A DNA stretch of 64,000 nt from Kitasatospora mediocidica KCTC 9733 (GTDB taxonomy: Bacteria; Actinomycetota; Actinomycetes; Streptomycetales; Streptomycetaceae). Positions 33,384 to 43,300 of the stretch are shown in pieces. Position 1 is the first letter of the stretch. Each line of letters begins with the position of its first letter. A program made the translations under genes and the position numbers. The stretch is from assembly GCF_000744225.1 (NCBI RefSeq), contig NZ_JQLN01000001.1:62001-126000 (forward strand), in the 5' to 3' direction. The notes beneath the pieces are model-generated. The model saw only the letters and a program-made list of their open reading frames with translations. It had not been told where the DNA came from and did no database searches.

Positions 33384-35945
33384 GTGTCACCTGATCGCCA
33401 GCACCGTGGAGACCGCCACGGCGGCTCATCCGCAGCCCCAGCCGCTGTCCCCACCCGCCACCGCCGATCCCGTGCGGCACGGCGCGCCTTCGTCGCCGGC
33501 GGGGCGCTGGCCCTGGTCGGCGCCGTCGCGGCCATCCCCCTCTACGCCAGCGCGAGCGTCCACGGCGAGAAGTTCGTGGTGGCGGCGGACGGCTCCGGGC
33601 AGGACCGGACGGTGCAGGCCGCCATCGACGCGGCGCCGGCGGACGGGGTATCGCGCACGATCGTGATCAAGAAGGGGACGTACCACGAGGTGGTGAACGT
33701 CCCGGCGGGCAAGACCCATCTCAGGATCAGGGGCGCCACCGGCAACCCGGACGACGTGGTCATCACCTTCGGCAATGCCAGCGGCACGCCCAAGCCGGGC
33801 AGTGGCACGTACGGGACCGCAGGCAGCGCCACCGCGACGTTCTCGGCGAACGACCTCTCCGTGGAAGGCGTGACGATCAGCAACTCGTTCGACGCCGCCG
33901 CCAGCCCCTCCATCAAGGAGGCGCAGGCGGTCGCGGTGAACGCCCAGGCAGACCGCCAGGTCTTCCAGAACGACCGCTTCCTCGGCCACCAGGACACCGT
34001 GCTGGCCTGGTCGCCGGAGGCGACCGCGCAGAACCGGCAGTACTTCTTCGACGACTTCATCTCCGGCGCCGTCGACTTCATGTTCGGCAACGCGACCGCG
34101 GTGTTCGACCACGACAACATCCAGGCGGTCGACAACGGCGCGGCGGCCGGAGGCGTCAACGGCTTCCTCACCGCGGCCAACACCGACTCGGCCAAGAAGT
34201 ACGGCTTCCTGATCACCAACAGCACCGTCTCAAGCAACGGCCAGGCGAACACCTTCTACCTCGGTCGGCCCTGGCACCCGACCGGCACGTCCGTCGCCCA
34301 GGTGGTGGTACGCGACACCGTGCTGCCTGCCGCGATCCACGCGGACCAGCCCTGGACCGACATGTCCGGGTTCCCTTGGACCTCCGCCCGCTTCTTCGAG
34401 TACCACAACAGCGGGCCCGGCGCGGTCGCCGACAAGAACGCACCTCAGCTGAGCGACGCGCAGGCGAGCGACTACACCGCGCAGAAGTACCTCGCGGGCA
34501 CCGACGGCTGGAACCCGGTGGGCGGCATCAAGGCCGGCGGCGGCTCAGGCGGCGGCAACGGTACCGGTGGCAGCACAGGCGGCGGCAGTACGGCCGGTCT
34601 GGCGTCCGGTGACAGCCGGACCGTCACCCAGCCGACTCTCCCCACGGTCTGCGCGACCGTCCCCTCCACGCTGGCCATGCCCGACCGGATCGCCGCCACC
34701 GCGCAGGAGACCGCCCCGCCGGACACCTCCCGGATCCAGCACGCGCTCGACGGCTGCGTACAGACCGGCACCGGCTCAGTGGCCGTCAAGCTCACCTCCA
34801 GCGGCGCGGACACGGCCTTCCTGACCGGACCGCTCACCATCGGCCACGGCGTGGTCCTGCTGCTCGACAGCGACACCACGCTCTACGGCTCCCGCAACCC
34901 CGCCGACTTCCAGATCAGCGGCCAGTCCCAGTGCGGCACCGTCGCCGCCGCCGGCCGCGGCTGCCGGCCGCTGATCTCGGTCGCCGGAGCAGACGCTGGC
35001 ATCGAGGCCCTCCGCAGCCCTTCGGGCAGCCAGGGCCGGATCGACGGCCGCGGAGACCTCACCATGCTGGGCGGCTCGACCACCTGGTGGGGCCTGGCGC
35101 ACCAGGCACAGGTGAGCGGCGGCAACCAGAACAACCCTCGGCTGATCCAGGCCGTGAACTCCGACAACTTCACCCTCTACGACGTCGACCTGCTGAACTC
35201 CCCCAACTTCCACGTCGTCTACCAGGGCGGCAACGGCTTCACCGCGTGGGGCGTGCGGATCAAGACCCCGGCCGACGCCCGCAACACCGACGGCATCGAC
35301 CCGGCCGGCTCGACCAACGTCACCATCAACGACTCCTACATCCAGACCGGTGACGACGGCGTCGCGATCAAGGGCGGCAGCGCAGCGAGCAACATGACGA
35401 TCGAGAACAGCCACTTCTACGGCACCCACGGCATCTCCATCGGCAGCGAGACCAACGGGGGCGTCAGCAACATCCTTTTCCGCGACAACACCCTGACCGG
35501 AACCGACAGCTCGGGGATCGTCAGCGCCAGTAGCGCCGGCATCCGAATCAAGAGCTCGGCCGCGAACGGCGGAAAGGTCTCCGACGTCACCTACCTCAAC
35601 ACCTGCCTGGACGCGGTGCGCGCGCCGCTCGTCTTCGACACCCACTACTCCGGCGGGAGCGGCTCCTCGATCCCGCAGTTCACCGGCATCGTGGTGGACG
35701 GGGTCAAGTCGGCCGACTCCCCCTCCGGCGCCAACTCGGTGTTCCAGGGGTACAGCGCCGTACTGCCCCTCGGACTGACCCTCAAGAACGTCCAACTCGA
35801 CGCGGCCAAAAACACCGCTCAGTACGCGCACATCAGCACCGCGAACACCAACCTCGCGCTCTCCGGCACCGGCGTCACGGTCACCCCGACCGCCACCGAC
35901 AGCGCCGCACTGAGCTGCTCCTTCCCGGCCTACCCGGCCCTGTGA
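33384..35945 (+). CDS. Secreted pectinesterase-polygalacturonase fusion
   Basis: About 853 residues. N-terminal twin-Arg-like signal (RRSRAARRAFVAGG and a hydrophobic stretch to ASA). Residues about 60-380 are a CE8 pectin methylesterase: GHQDTVLAW, DFMFGNATAVF, YLGRPW. A Gly/Ser linker (GGGSGGGNGTGG) follows. The C-terminal half is a GH28 polygalacturonase: NTDGIDP, TGDDGVAIKG, GTHGISIGS, IRIKSS. The two activities are sequential: demethylation of pectin, then hydrolysis of the exposed polygalacturonate. The start is GTG 33384 with GGAAGGA eight bases upstream; the open frame extends further upstream only as a shadow. Confidence 0.88.
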   Translation: MSPDRQHRGDRHGGSSAAPAAVPTRHRRSRAARRAFVAGGALALVGAVAAIPLYASASVHGEKFVVAADGSGQDRTVQAAIDAAPADGVSRTIVIKKGTYHEVVNVPAGKTHLRIRGATGNPDDVVITFGNASGTPKPGSGTYGTAGSATATFSANDLSVEGVTISNSFDAAASPSIKEAQAVAVNAQADRQVFQNDRFLGHQDTVLAWSPEATAQNRQYFFDDFISGAVDFMFGNATAVFDHDNIQAVDNGAAAGGVNGFLTAANTDSAKKYGFLITNSTVSSNGQANTFYLGRPWHPTGTSVAQVVVRDTVLPAAIHADQPWTDMSGFPWTSARFFEYHNSGPGAVADKNAPQLSDAQASDYTAQKYLAGTDGWNPVGGIKAGGGSGGGNGTGGSTGGGSTAGLASGDSRTVTQPTLPTVCATVPSTLAMPDRIAATAQETAPPDTSRIQHALDGCVQTGTGSVAVKLTSSGADTAFLTGPLTIGHGVVLLLDSDTTLYGSRNPADFQISGQSQCGTVAAAGRGCRPLISVAGADAGIEALRSPSGSQGRIDGRGDLTMLGGSTTWWGLAHQAQVSGGNQNNPRLIQAVNSDNFTLYDVDLLNSPNFHVVYQGGNGFTAWGVRIKTPADARNTDGIDPAGSTNVTINDSYIQTGDDGVAIKGGSAASNMTIENSHFYGTHGISIGSETNGGVSNILFRDNTLTGTDSSGIVSASSAGIRIKSSAANGGKVSDVTYLNTCLDAVRAPLVFDTHYSGGSGSSIPQFTGIVVDGVKSADSPSGANSVFQGYSAVLPLGLTLKNVQLDAAKNTAQYAHISTANTNLALSGTGVTVTPTATDSAALSCSFPAYPAL

Positions 35946-36202
35946 CAGCCGCCGCTGGACGCTGAGCCGGTCCGGCAACGGTCGGCCGTGGCCCAAGTGG
36001 GCCGCGGCCGACTCCGGCTCAGCCGACGCCCGGCATCCAACCCGGAACACCTGCCCGGCGGCGGGTCGCCGATCTCAGCGCGATGCGCGAGGTCTACCGC
36101 TACGAGTACCGCCCAGCCACCTCGGCGCCCTCCCCGGCACCTCAACACCCATGACGCAGTCCATCCGACCTGTCCTTCGAGGGGCGGCGGCTGTTCAGTG
36201 AG

Positions 36203-36892
36203 ATGTTCGGGACCTTCCTGCTCGTCCTGGCCGGGGCGGGTGCCGGGGTCCTGGAAGCGGCCACCCGAGGCGGGATCGGCCGCGGCGCCGAAGTCACGGC
36301 ACCCGGCCTGACCGTGCTCGCGGTCATCCTGTTCATGGGCGCCGTCTCCGGAGCCCACCTGAACCCGGTGGTGAGCATCGCCTTCGCCCTGCGCGGCGAC
36401 TTCGCCTGGCGCCGCGTCCCTGGCTACGTCGCCGCCCAGGTCGTCGGCGCCCTGCTGGCCAGCGTCGTCCTGCGCGCCACCTTCGGCGATGTGGCCCACC
36501 TGGGAGCGACCCTCCCGGGGCCCGGCTTCTCCGCGGCCCAGGCGTTCGCCGTCGAAGCCGTCCTCACGCTTGGACTCGTCAGCACGATTCTGGGCACGGC
36601 CTCCAGCGCGCAGAACATCGGGTCGCTGTCCGCGGTGGGCGTCGGCGCCTACATCGTGACGGCCGGTTTGTGGGCCGGCCCCGTCAGCGGTGCGTCCATG
36701 AATCGCGCCCGCTCCCTGGGGCCCGCGCTCGTCAGCCCGGACCTGGACGACCTGTGGATCTACCTCACCGCGCCGCTGCTAGGAACACTCCTCGCCGTCG
36801 CCGCCGCCCACATCCTGCGCGGACCAGGCGGCCCGAGCGGATCCCGCGCCGCCCAAGGCACGCTGAGCCCTCCCACCACCAGACACAACTGA
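36203..36892 (+). CDS. MIP/aquaporin-family channel with altered NPA boxes
   Basis: A 229-residue MIP-family channel with six hydrophobic segments and two half-helix loops. The first NPA box is HLNPVVS (NPV) and the second is SMNRARS (NRA in place of NPA). The Pro-to-Arg change in the second box is unusual and could block or change selectivity. The N-terminus may be frameshifted: ATG 36151 gives MTQSIRP in another frame, while LSFEGRRLFSE just before 36203 is in the channel frame. Confidence 0.75.
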   Translation: MFGTFLLVLAGAGAGVLEAATRGGIGRGAEVTAPGLTVLAVILFMGAVSGAHLNPVVSIAFALRGDFAWRRVPGYVAAQVVGALLASVVLRATFGDVAHLGATLPGPGFSAAQAFAVEAVLTLGLVSTILGTASSAQNIGSLSAVGVGAYIVTAGLWAGPVSGASMNRARSLGPALVSPDLDDLWIYLTAPLLGTLLAVAAAHILRGPGGPSGSRAAQGTLSPPTTRHN

Positions 36893-37091
36893 GCCCCGGC
36901 CGCTGGCGGGGCCGTGCACAACCGATCGCCCCAAATCGCCGCGGGTGTCCCCGAAGGCGGCGAGGGCGAGTGAGGTGAGATGGCAAGAACGGGGCCACGC
37001 CGTGGACCGGGATAGCTCGGCGCGGATGGCCGAGCCGGTCTGCGGCTGGTGCCCGGAGAGTGGCCGCTGATCGGCCTGGGAGAATCGTGCG

Positions 37092-37223
37092 ATGACCACC
37101 CCGACCGAGATCTCCCGCCACGCCCTGCTCCGTCGTGGGTTCGCCCTGGAGTACGCCACACTCGGCTGGAACGTGATCGGCATTGTCGTGCTGGTCATTG
37201 TCGCCGTCTCGGCCCGCCCCGTG
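37092..37223 (+). pseudogene. Cation-efflux (CDF-like) transporter N-terminal fragment
   Basis: The frame reads MTTPTEISRHALLRRGFALE, YATLGWNVIGIVVLVIVAVS, then ARPV. This matches the first transmembrane region of actinomycete cation-diffusion-facilitator-like transporters, from memory. The frame is cut at about 37223 by an IS3-type fragment in the opposite orientation. Confidence 0.6.
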
Positions 37224-37314
37224 CTACCTCGGCCAGCGTCTTACCGGTCTCGGCGACGATCCGCACAGCCCCCTCACGGAACTCCGCGTCGAACTTCCGC
37301 CTCTTCTCCGCCAT
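37221..37314 (-). pseudogene. IS3-family OrfA N-terminal fragment
   Basis: ATG 37314 on the minus strand reads MAEKRRKFDAEFREGAVRIV and AETGKTLAEVA, the start of an IS3 OrfA HTH protein. It ends abruptly where the CDF fragment ends, so only one edge of an IS3 element remains. Confidence 0.65.
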
Positions 37315-37349
37315 GACTCCCAACTTCCCCTCCAGTCATGGTCTCTACG

Positions 37350-37710
37350 CTACGAGGGGAGGCACATGGGTGCTCCAGTTCGGTGATGAGCTGGCGGAAC
37401 TCCAGACTCGCTGGCGCATCGGGCGGCCGGGTGCGCCGGCCGCGTCGTGGCGATCGAGGCGATCGAGGCGATCTGGGACGGTGACACCGTCCATGACTGG
37501 TTCGTGCAACTGCTGGCCATCACCGCCGACCCGGCGGGAGAGGCTCAGATGGCCACCGTCTACCGGTCAACGGCCAAGCGGTACCTCGGCGAGGACGAGG
37601 ATTACCACTCGCGCCACCCGGCAGCGCCCTGGCCGCCCACCTCTCGGTTCCCTTCCACTTCGCCAGCCCGAACACCCCGGACGACGAGGCCCCCCGCTGG
37701 CAGTCCTGAG
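37350..37710 (+). pseudogene. Hypothetical protein, frameshifted
   Basis: Pieces in three frames: LQFGDELAELQTRWR; then VVAIEAIEAIWDGDTVHDWF, VQLLAITADPAGEAQMATVY, RSTAKRYLGEDEDYHSRHP; then SALAAHLSVPFHFASPNTPD, ending EAPRWQS and TGA at 37710. They join into one plausible small acidic protein with two shifts. Confidence 0.45.
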
Positions 37711-37808
37711 CGACGACAAGGCCGCTTCGCTTCAGGTACCCCGTCGAACGGGGTGTGGCCTGGGTGGCTAGCTCGCGAGAGAGGGCCTTCGGCCTACGGG
37801 CCCATAAC

Positions 37809-38315
37809 CTACGGCGTGGAGGGGTCGTGCGGTTGACCGCACTCGTCGTCCAGCAGATGCAGTCGCCGAAGGTTCTGGAGCGCAGCGACCGGGAACGGGA
37901 ACCGAATCCACCTGGCCTCGTAGCCAGCCTCGCCGTGCTCCTGCAGCACCTCCTGAGCGGCTTCGATCACGGCGTGTACCAGCGTGCTTCGAGGCTGGGT
38001 CGAACGCCACGAGAGGGTGCCGTCGGTGTCGGGGGCGGCGAAGCTCGCGGACATGTCGGGGAACCTGTAGATCGAGACGCCCACGCCTGTGGCGACGCCA
38101 CGAAGCACCCACCTGATTTCGACGGGTTCAAGGTCGAAGGAGAACCGTTGGACTGGGTCCAGACGGTACATGCCTTCCAGCCCGTTGAGCAGATCGGTCA
38201 AGGCATCGGTGCAGTAGCTGACCACGTACTTCGCTTCGGCAGATGCGTCGGCGATTCGGCATGTTGCCCAACCACTACCGCTGAGCTGCCAATCGAACTC
38301 GATCTGACCTGTCAT
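37809..38315 (-). CDS. Hypothetical protein
   Basis: A 168-residue protein from ATG 38315 behind GGGGGCGGGG: MTGQIEFDWQLSGSGWATCR, ALTDLLNGLEGMYRLDPVQR, then FSFDLEPVEIRWVLRGV. It has mixed alpha/beta sequence, no membrane helix and no recognised domain. Similar small proteins are common near toxin-immunity loci, but nothing here proves that. Confidence 0.6.
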   Translation of the reverse strand: MTGQIEFDWQLSGSGWATCRIADASAEAKYVVSYCTDALTDLLNGLEGMYRLDPVQRFSFDLEPVEIRWVLRGVATGVGVSIYRFPDMSASFAAPDTDGTLSWRSTQPRSTLVHAVIEAAQEVLQEHGEAGYEARWIRFPFPVAALQNLRRLHLLDDECGQPHDPSTP

Positions 38316-38339
38316 CCCCGCCCCCTTGACTGATCTTGC

Positions 38340-38504
38340 CCAGACGGTATCGCGGTGAGGGCTGCTGTCGGTGATCGGCTGCTCGTGTTGCCGGTGCTGT
38401 TCCATCTCCTGTGGCCGGGCGTCCTGGCGGCGGATCTGGAGTCCGAACTGCTCGGCACGAAGAGCCTGGTCTGGGTCGAGGGATGGCAGGGATGGGCGGG
38501 TTGA
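38340..38504 (+). pseudogene. TnsA-like C-terminal fragment (second Tn7-like element)
   Basis: The frame AVGDRLLVLPVLFHLLWPGV, LAADLESELLGTKSLVWV ends at TGA 38502-38504. It corresponds to the C-terminal helical domain of TnsA-like subunits; compare HLLHLLWHRRLGLDLLEPLS at the end of the intact tnsA. The nuclease domain is gone. It is immediately followed by, and overlaps, a TnsB-like start. Confidence 0.55.
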
Positions 38505-38689
38505 GGCGTCCGGTTCAGGTCACGGTCGGGGGCCGGGGCCGATTCGACGGCCAGGTGCACGGGGTGCTCGCGGTGTCGGCGCTGGAGGTGACGCTGGTGG
38601 TGACGCTGTCCGAGGACGACGGTCCGTATCGGGTCGTCCCGGTGCTGGAGCTGTTCGCGGCCGTTTCGCCGTACAAGGACAGTCCCTGA
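38483..38689 (+). pseudogene. TnsB-like N-terminal fragment (second Tn7-like element)
   Basis: ATG 38483 gives MAGMGGLRRPVQVTVGGRGR, FDGQVHGVLAVSALEVTLVV, then VPVLELFAA, the small beta domain at the start of TnsB-like transposases. It overlaps the tnsA-like fragment by 22 bases, as expected of a tnsA-tnsB operon. The reading frame ends at 38689 without HTH or DDE domains. Confidence 0.5.
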
Positions 38690-38876
38690 GCGGCGCCGCG
38701 GATCGTCGTGGTGGCGGTCCTCAGCAGCGGTGCGGGGACACCGGTGTTCTCGGAGCGTATGCCGTGCCGGGGGGGACGTGGGGGCTCCCTTCCGGCCGGG
38801 AAAGGTGTCTGTACACGAGCCTGTCCCAGGCCGGTGGCCTCGTCCAACTGCGGATGCCTTCTCAGTCCTCCTCCTC

Positions 38877-39845
38877 TCATTCCCTCTCCGCAGTCTCCGC
38901 CGCCCCTGGCTGCGGCGGCCGGCCGCCCTCGTGCTGGTAGCGCACGGCCGGGTCGGCCCGCAGGTCCTGGCGCCACAGGGAGCTGATCGCCTCATTGACC
39001 CTGAACTCCTCGGCGGCGTCGGCCGGCAGGGGCAGGTGCAGGGCGGGGTACAGCTCGAAGCGGTGCAGGTCGAAGGCCGCGATGACACACTCCCCGTAGG
39101 CGACGGCGGCGTGCACGGTGGCGACGTAGGCGAACCAGGCCACGGCCGCGAGCGCCGGGGCGAGCAGCAACCACCAGCCGGAGTCCCGGAGCAGCCAGAT
39201 CGTCAGCGGGACGCAGAGGGCGGCGGTGACGCTCAGGCGGGCGGCGGCGTCCATGCTGGTGCGGCGATCGGCGACCGCCGCCCGCACCCGCTCGCCGAGC
39301 AGCGGCTCCAGCCGGGGCCAGACCACCACCGCGTCGAAGCCGTAGATCCGGCCGGCCCGGGCCTCGGCGGCGCTCAGCACGTTGCCGAGACCGGTGGGCC
39401 GGACGAAGTGGTCCTCGACCGGAAAGCGGGTGCGCTGCCAGTTGCCGTGCTGCCCGAGGAGCTGGATCTCGGCGGGAGACGGCTCCTCGGGACCGATCTC
39501 GGTCACGATGACCCCACGCCGCTTCAGCTGCCACGCTCGGCAGGGGACGGCCAGCCACCCCAGCCCCTTGGGCCAGTAGCCCTCCAGCCAACGGACCAGC
39601 GGCAGTTGCAGCGGCATGGTGACCAGGGCGACCAGCGAGACCACCAGCAGGAGCAGCAGGATCTCACCCGTCCGCAGCTGGGCCGCGGTCTGCCAGGCCC
39701 GCTGCCAGTGCACCGGGCCCGGGGCCCCTGCCCACAGGAGCGTGAGCACGAAGACGGTGGCCGCCGTGGTCGGCAGCGTGGAGACCAGGAAGAGCCGACC
39801 GGAGAGCGAGGATGCGGCGGGCTTGGCCAACGCCCCCAGATTCAT
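38877..39845 (-). CDS. Membrane protein of the CHAT operon
   Basis: A 322-residue membrane protein with about four hydrophobic segments: two near residues 20-80 (FLVSTLPTTAATVFVLTLLW, EILLLLLVVSLVALVTMPLQ) and two near 210-250 (SVTAALCVPLTIWLL, WWLLLAPALAAVAWFAYVAT). A cytoplasmic loop of about 125 residues lies between the pairs. No enzyme motif. It is the third gene, after a small Cys protein and a CHAT protease, with gaps of about 30 bases, so it is likely an effector or substrate membrane component. Confidence 0.65.
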   Translation of the reverse strand: MNLGALAKPAASSLSGRLFLVSTLPTTAATVFVLTLLWAGAPGPVHWQRAWQTAAQLRTGEILLLLLVVSLVALVTMPLQLPLVRWLEGYWPKGLGWLAVPCRAWQLKRRGVIVTEIGPEEPSPAEIQLLGQHGNWQRTRFPVEDHFVRPTGLGNVLSAAEARAGRIYGFDAVVVWPRLEPLLGERVRAAVADRRTSMDAAARLSVTAALCVPLTIWLLRDSGWWLLLAPALAAVAWFAYVATVHAAVAYGECVIAAFDLHRFELYPALHLPLPADAAEEFRVNEAISSLWRQDLRADPAVRYQHEGGRPPQPGAAETAERE

Positions 39846-39876
39846 GCTCTCTCCGCCTCTCCCGCACGGGCGCCGG

Positions 39877-40305
39877 TCACTGGTCGATCCGGAGGGTGCG
39901 GCCGTGCGTCTTCTCCTTGCGACAGACCGGCGGCAGGCCGTCGAGCAGGAACACCGCGGCCTGGGTGACAGGGTCGGGGCACACCGGGCAGCGGAAGTAC
40001 AGCAGGCTGTAGTGAGCCTGGCCCGGCAGGCCCATCATGCCGGAGTCCCCGGCGGGGGCCGAGCGGGAGCCCGGGTCGGCCCCCGGGAGGACCGACGGGT
40101 ACACGACCCCGAGGTCGGTCGATCCCGACGCCAGGACGACGCGGCCCAGTTCGGGCCGCTGTGCGAACAACCGGTCCAGCTCGTCGCGTAGCTCGAGGCG
40201 TGCCGGTGGCTCCTCGGGGTCGATCAGGTAGCGGGCGTCCTGCTCTGCGACAGGATCCGTTGATAGCAACTTACGGTAGCGGTAACGCAGTTCGTCCGGC
40301 TGCAC
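39877..40305 (-). CDS. Small Cys-containing protein of the CHAT operon
   Basis: About 142 residues from GTG 40305 behind GAGGAG. N-terminal charged helix VQPDELRYRYRKLLSTDPVA; C-terminal YFRCPVCPDPVTQAAVFLLD followed by PPVCRKEKTHG, a possible zinc knuckle. It lies between the CHAT gene and the membrane-protein gene with short gaps. Role unknown; in CHAT systems small neighbours can be sensors or substrates. Confidence 0.6.
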   Translation of the reverse strand: MQPDELRYRYRKLLSTDPVAEQDARYLIDPEEPPARLELRDELDRLFAQRPELGRVVLASGSTDLGVVYPSVLPGADPGSRSAPAGDSGMMGLPGQAHYSLLYFRCPVCPDPVTQAAVFLLDGLPPVCRKEKTHGRTLRIDQ

Positions 40306-40331
40306 GGTGCTGCTCCTCGGGTGGCCGGCCC

Positions 40332-43300
40332 TCACGGGCCGATGTGCTGGTAGGAGGCCCAGAGGTCGGGCCGGTCGGGAGTGCGGGCGCGCGCCGCGCG
40401 GACGGCGGCGTCCAGGGCGTGGGCCGGGCTGTACTCGGCGGCCGCCAGCAGCTCCCGGTAGAAGGCGAGGGCGATCCGGCCGGCCTCGTCGTCACGGACC
40501 GGCCACAGGGTGCCGATGACGTCGCGGTAGCCGGCGAGGTGCAGCGTCCCGGCCATGTGGAGCGATTCGTCCAGCAGCCTCGTCGCGCCCAATGCCGTGC
40601 CGCAGCCAGACAAATAGGCCAGCTCGGCGCCCGGCAGGTCCAGGCTGCCCACGGTCGACGGTGACAGCAGGGTGCCGTCCCCGAGCAGCAGACCGCTCTG
40701 CCGGGCCGGGTCCCGACTCCCAACCGCCGTCCGGGCGTGCCCGGCGAAGTGCAGCCAGGGGTGTTCCGCCATCCCCGCCACCAGGCCCGCCCAGTCGGCC
40801 CGGTCACCGGAGATCAGCCGCCCGGCACGGACCTCGTCCAGGACGTCTTCGGCCTCGTCCACGACCCGCGCCAGGTAGCCGGGTTGCCCGGCCTGGCCCG
40901 ACGCCGCGACGGCGAGCACGCTCGGCGGGGAGGCTGGGGCCGGGCGGCGCCGGGCATGGTGCAGCGAGCGCAGGGTCGGCGCGCACGAGGAGACCACGCG
41001 CTCCAGCACGCTGTCTCCGGTGACGGGTTGCGCACCGGCGAACCGGCCGGCCGCGTGCAGCGGCAGGAAGACGGCCGCGCCGGAGGGCACCCACCAGAGT
41101 CGGGACCGTTCGGCCGGTGAGGCGGGTGGGCCGTGGTGGCCGAGCGCGTGCAGGACCGGCTCGGCGAGCTTGTGCCAGAGCTCGGTGAGCAGCTCCCGCA
41201 CCTCGCCGGCGGCCCGATCGCGGTCCGTCCCGGGGCGGTTGAGCATGGTCATCGCGTCGACCAGTCGGAGCAGCCACGCCCTGGCCTGCTCGAAGCTCAG
41301 CAGCGGCAGCGGTACGACGTCGATGCCCTTCGGCGCAACCAGCACGGCGTGCGAGCGCCGGTCATGCAGACTGATGGCCACCAGGGTGCCGCGATCGGCG
41401 AGTCGGCGCAGGTGGGCAGGGGTGGGCGGCAGCAGGAAGTCCTCGTACCCGGGCAGTGCGCGCACCGCGGCCAGCTGCGCCTCCCAGGCGGCGGCCGCCC
41501 GGTGATGCCGCTCGACCGCGCCCGCTTCCGTGGGCAGGCTCGGCCTGTCCTCCTCGTTCTTCGGTCTACCTTCCTGCGCGCGGTCCAGCGCGGCCCTGGC
41601 ATCCTCGAATCCGCTTGCGGCGTCCGGGAATTCGCGTCGGAGGCTGCCGAGGTCGGGTATCGCGTCGAGTCGGACGGCCGACAACAGACCGCGGGCCGAC
41701 TCCCACCGGGCCAGCGCCTGACCGGCGGGCTCCCCGGCCATCAGGGCCGCTGCCAGGGAGGCGTCGGCGAGCCCGGCGGCGTACCTGGCCGTCAGCCGTT
41801 CGCGGTCCTCAGGGCCGAGCCGGGCCGACACCAGCGCGCTCTCCACCCGCACGGCCGCGGCGAGCGCCGGCGCGAGGGCCGGCCAGTCATCCAGCTCGGC
41901 AGCGGCCCGGGCGAGCGGCCTGACGACGCGGATCAGCGCCAGCGGGGAGACTCCCTGGGAGGTACGGAGCCGGCGTGCGGCGTCCAGGGCGATGGCCCAG
42001 GCCGCGGCCCTCTCCTCCCCGCACGAGCGGATCGCCCGCTCGGCCGCCACCCCTGCGGTCCGCTCCAGTACCGTGCCGCCAGCCGGGCCGAGCAGGTAGG
42101 CCGGCAGGCCGCTGCGAGCGCCGTCCCGGCCCGGCCCGACCGGTTGGGCGGCATCGCCCGTCCCGTCCCGACCCACGAGCGCGAGCAGGTCCGCGAGGTC
42201 CTCGCCGGTGTCCGGACTACCCCGCTCGATGGCGTCGGCCGCGGCGCGCCACTGCTCCACCTTCGCCCGCCGTTCTGCGGCCATCTCCAGGACGACGGGG
42301 TCGTCACTGATGCGGACCGCCTCCTCCACCCGCGCCAGGTAGTCCGTCGCGGCCGCGCGCATCACCTGCGGCTGCCTGTCGTCGATCGCCTGCAGGTACC
42401 GGACGCTGACGGCGCTCATGGCCTCGTGCAGGACGGACACCGCGAGGTTCATCCGGTTCATCCGGTCGTCGAGAGGAGTGGCGCCCGCACTGGCCGGCAG
42501 CGGTGCGGGCGGGCTCGCCATGTGCATCGCCTCCCGCCGGGCGTCCTCGTCGCCGGTGAACTGGTACCGGGCTTCGAGGATCTCCTTGAGACCCGCGTGG
42601 GCCTTGAGGAGGGCCGCCGCGCGCACCGCCGCGTCGTCGGGCTCCTCGACGGCGCCGGGAGGTGCGCTCTCCGTGAGCACGGCCCGGTACACCTCGGCGG
42701 GTTCGTCGAGCGCCGCCGGCTCGCCCCGGCGCCGCGCCCGGATCACCTGGGCGGCGCCGAGCTGCTGCCCCGCCTGCGCGCGCAGCGGGCTCCCGTGCGG
42801 CGCGATCCGGTACGCCTCCGCGGCGATCCTGATCAGCTCACCGAGCAGGCCCTCGTCGTCGTTCCACTGGGCGAGGGCCTCCAGGATGGACGCGAGCCTG
42901 CTCCATACCGCCGCCTCCTGCCGGGGCGACCCGCGGTGCTGCGCAGCGTTGAGCCCTCCGTAATGCAACAGTTCGGCCCACAGCGCCCGGTCCGTCGGAT
43001 CGGTCCGTAGCAGGCCGAACAGTGCGTTCTGATGGGTGTCGAGCAGGAGGTGGCGGTCCGGGTCGTCGTCGACCAGCAGGCGGAGGGCTCGGCGGCCGAT
43101 CTCCACGGCGCGCAGCGCGTCCGCCGCGGGCGGTGGGCGCAGCGGCCCCGACTCCAACAGCCGCATGGTGAGGTGCAGCTGGAGCGCGGTGAGGTACTGG
43201 CTCTCGAACGGGTGCCCGGCCGGGAGCGCGGCGGAAGCCTCCTCCAGCAGCGCCAACGCCGGCCCGCTGGACAGACCACCGGCGGCGATCGTCACTGCGC

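Noticed and set aside
33385..33398. TGTCACCTGATCGC, identical to 14 bases of the Tn7-like left end
   Set aside because: It lies at the start of the pectinase reading frame (GTG TCA CCT GAT CGC), is single and has no tandem copies. Chance identity over 64 kb is plausible.
37755..37830. GGGCCTTCGGCC hairpin region considered as riboswitch or RNA gene
   Set aside because: A small tetraloop hairpin near convergent gene ends with no conserved RNA motif; at best a weak terminator.
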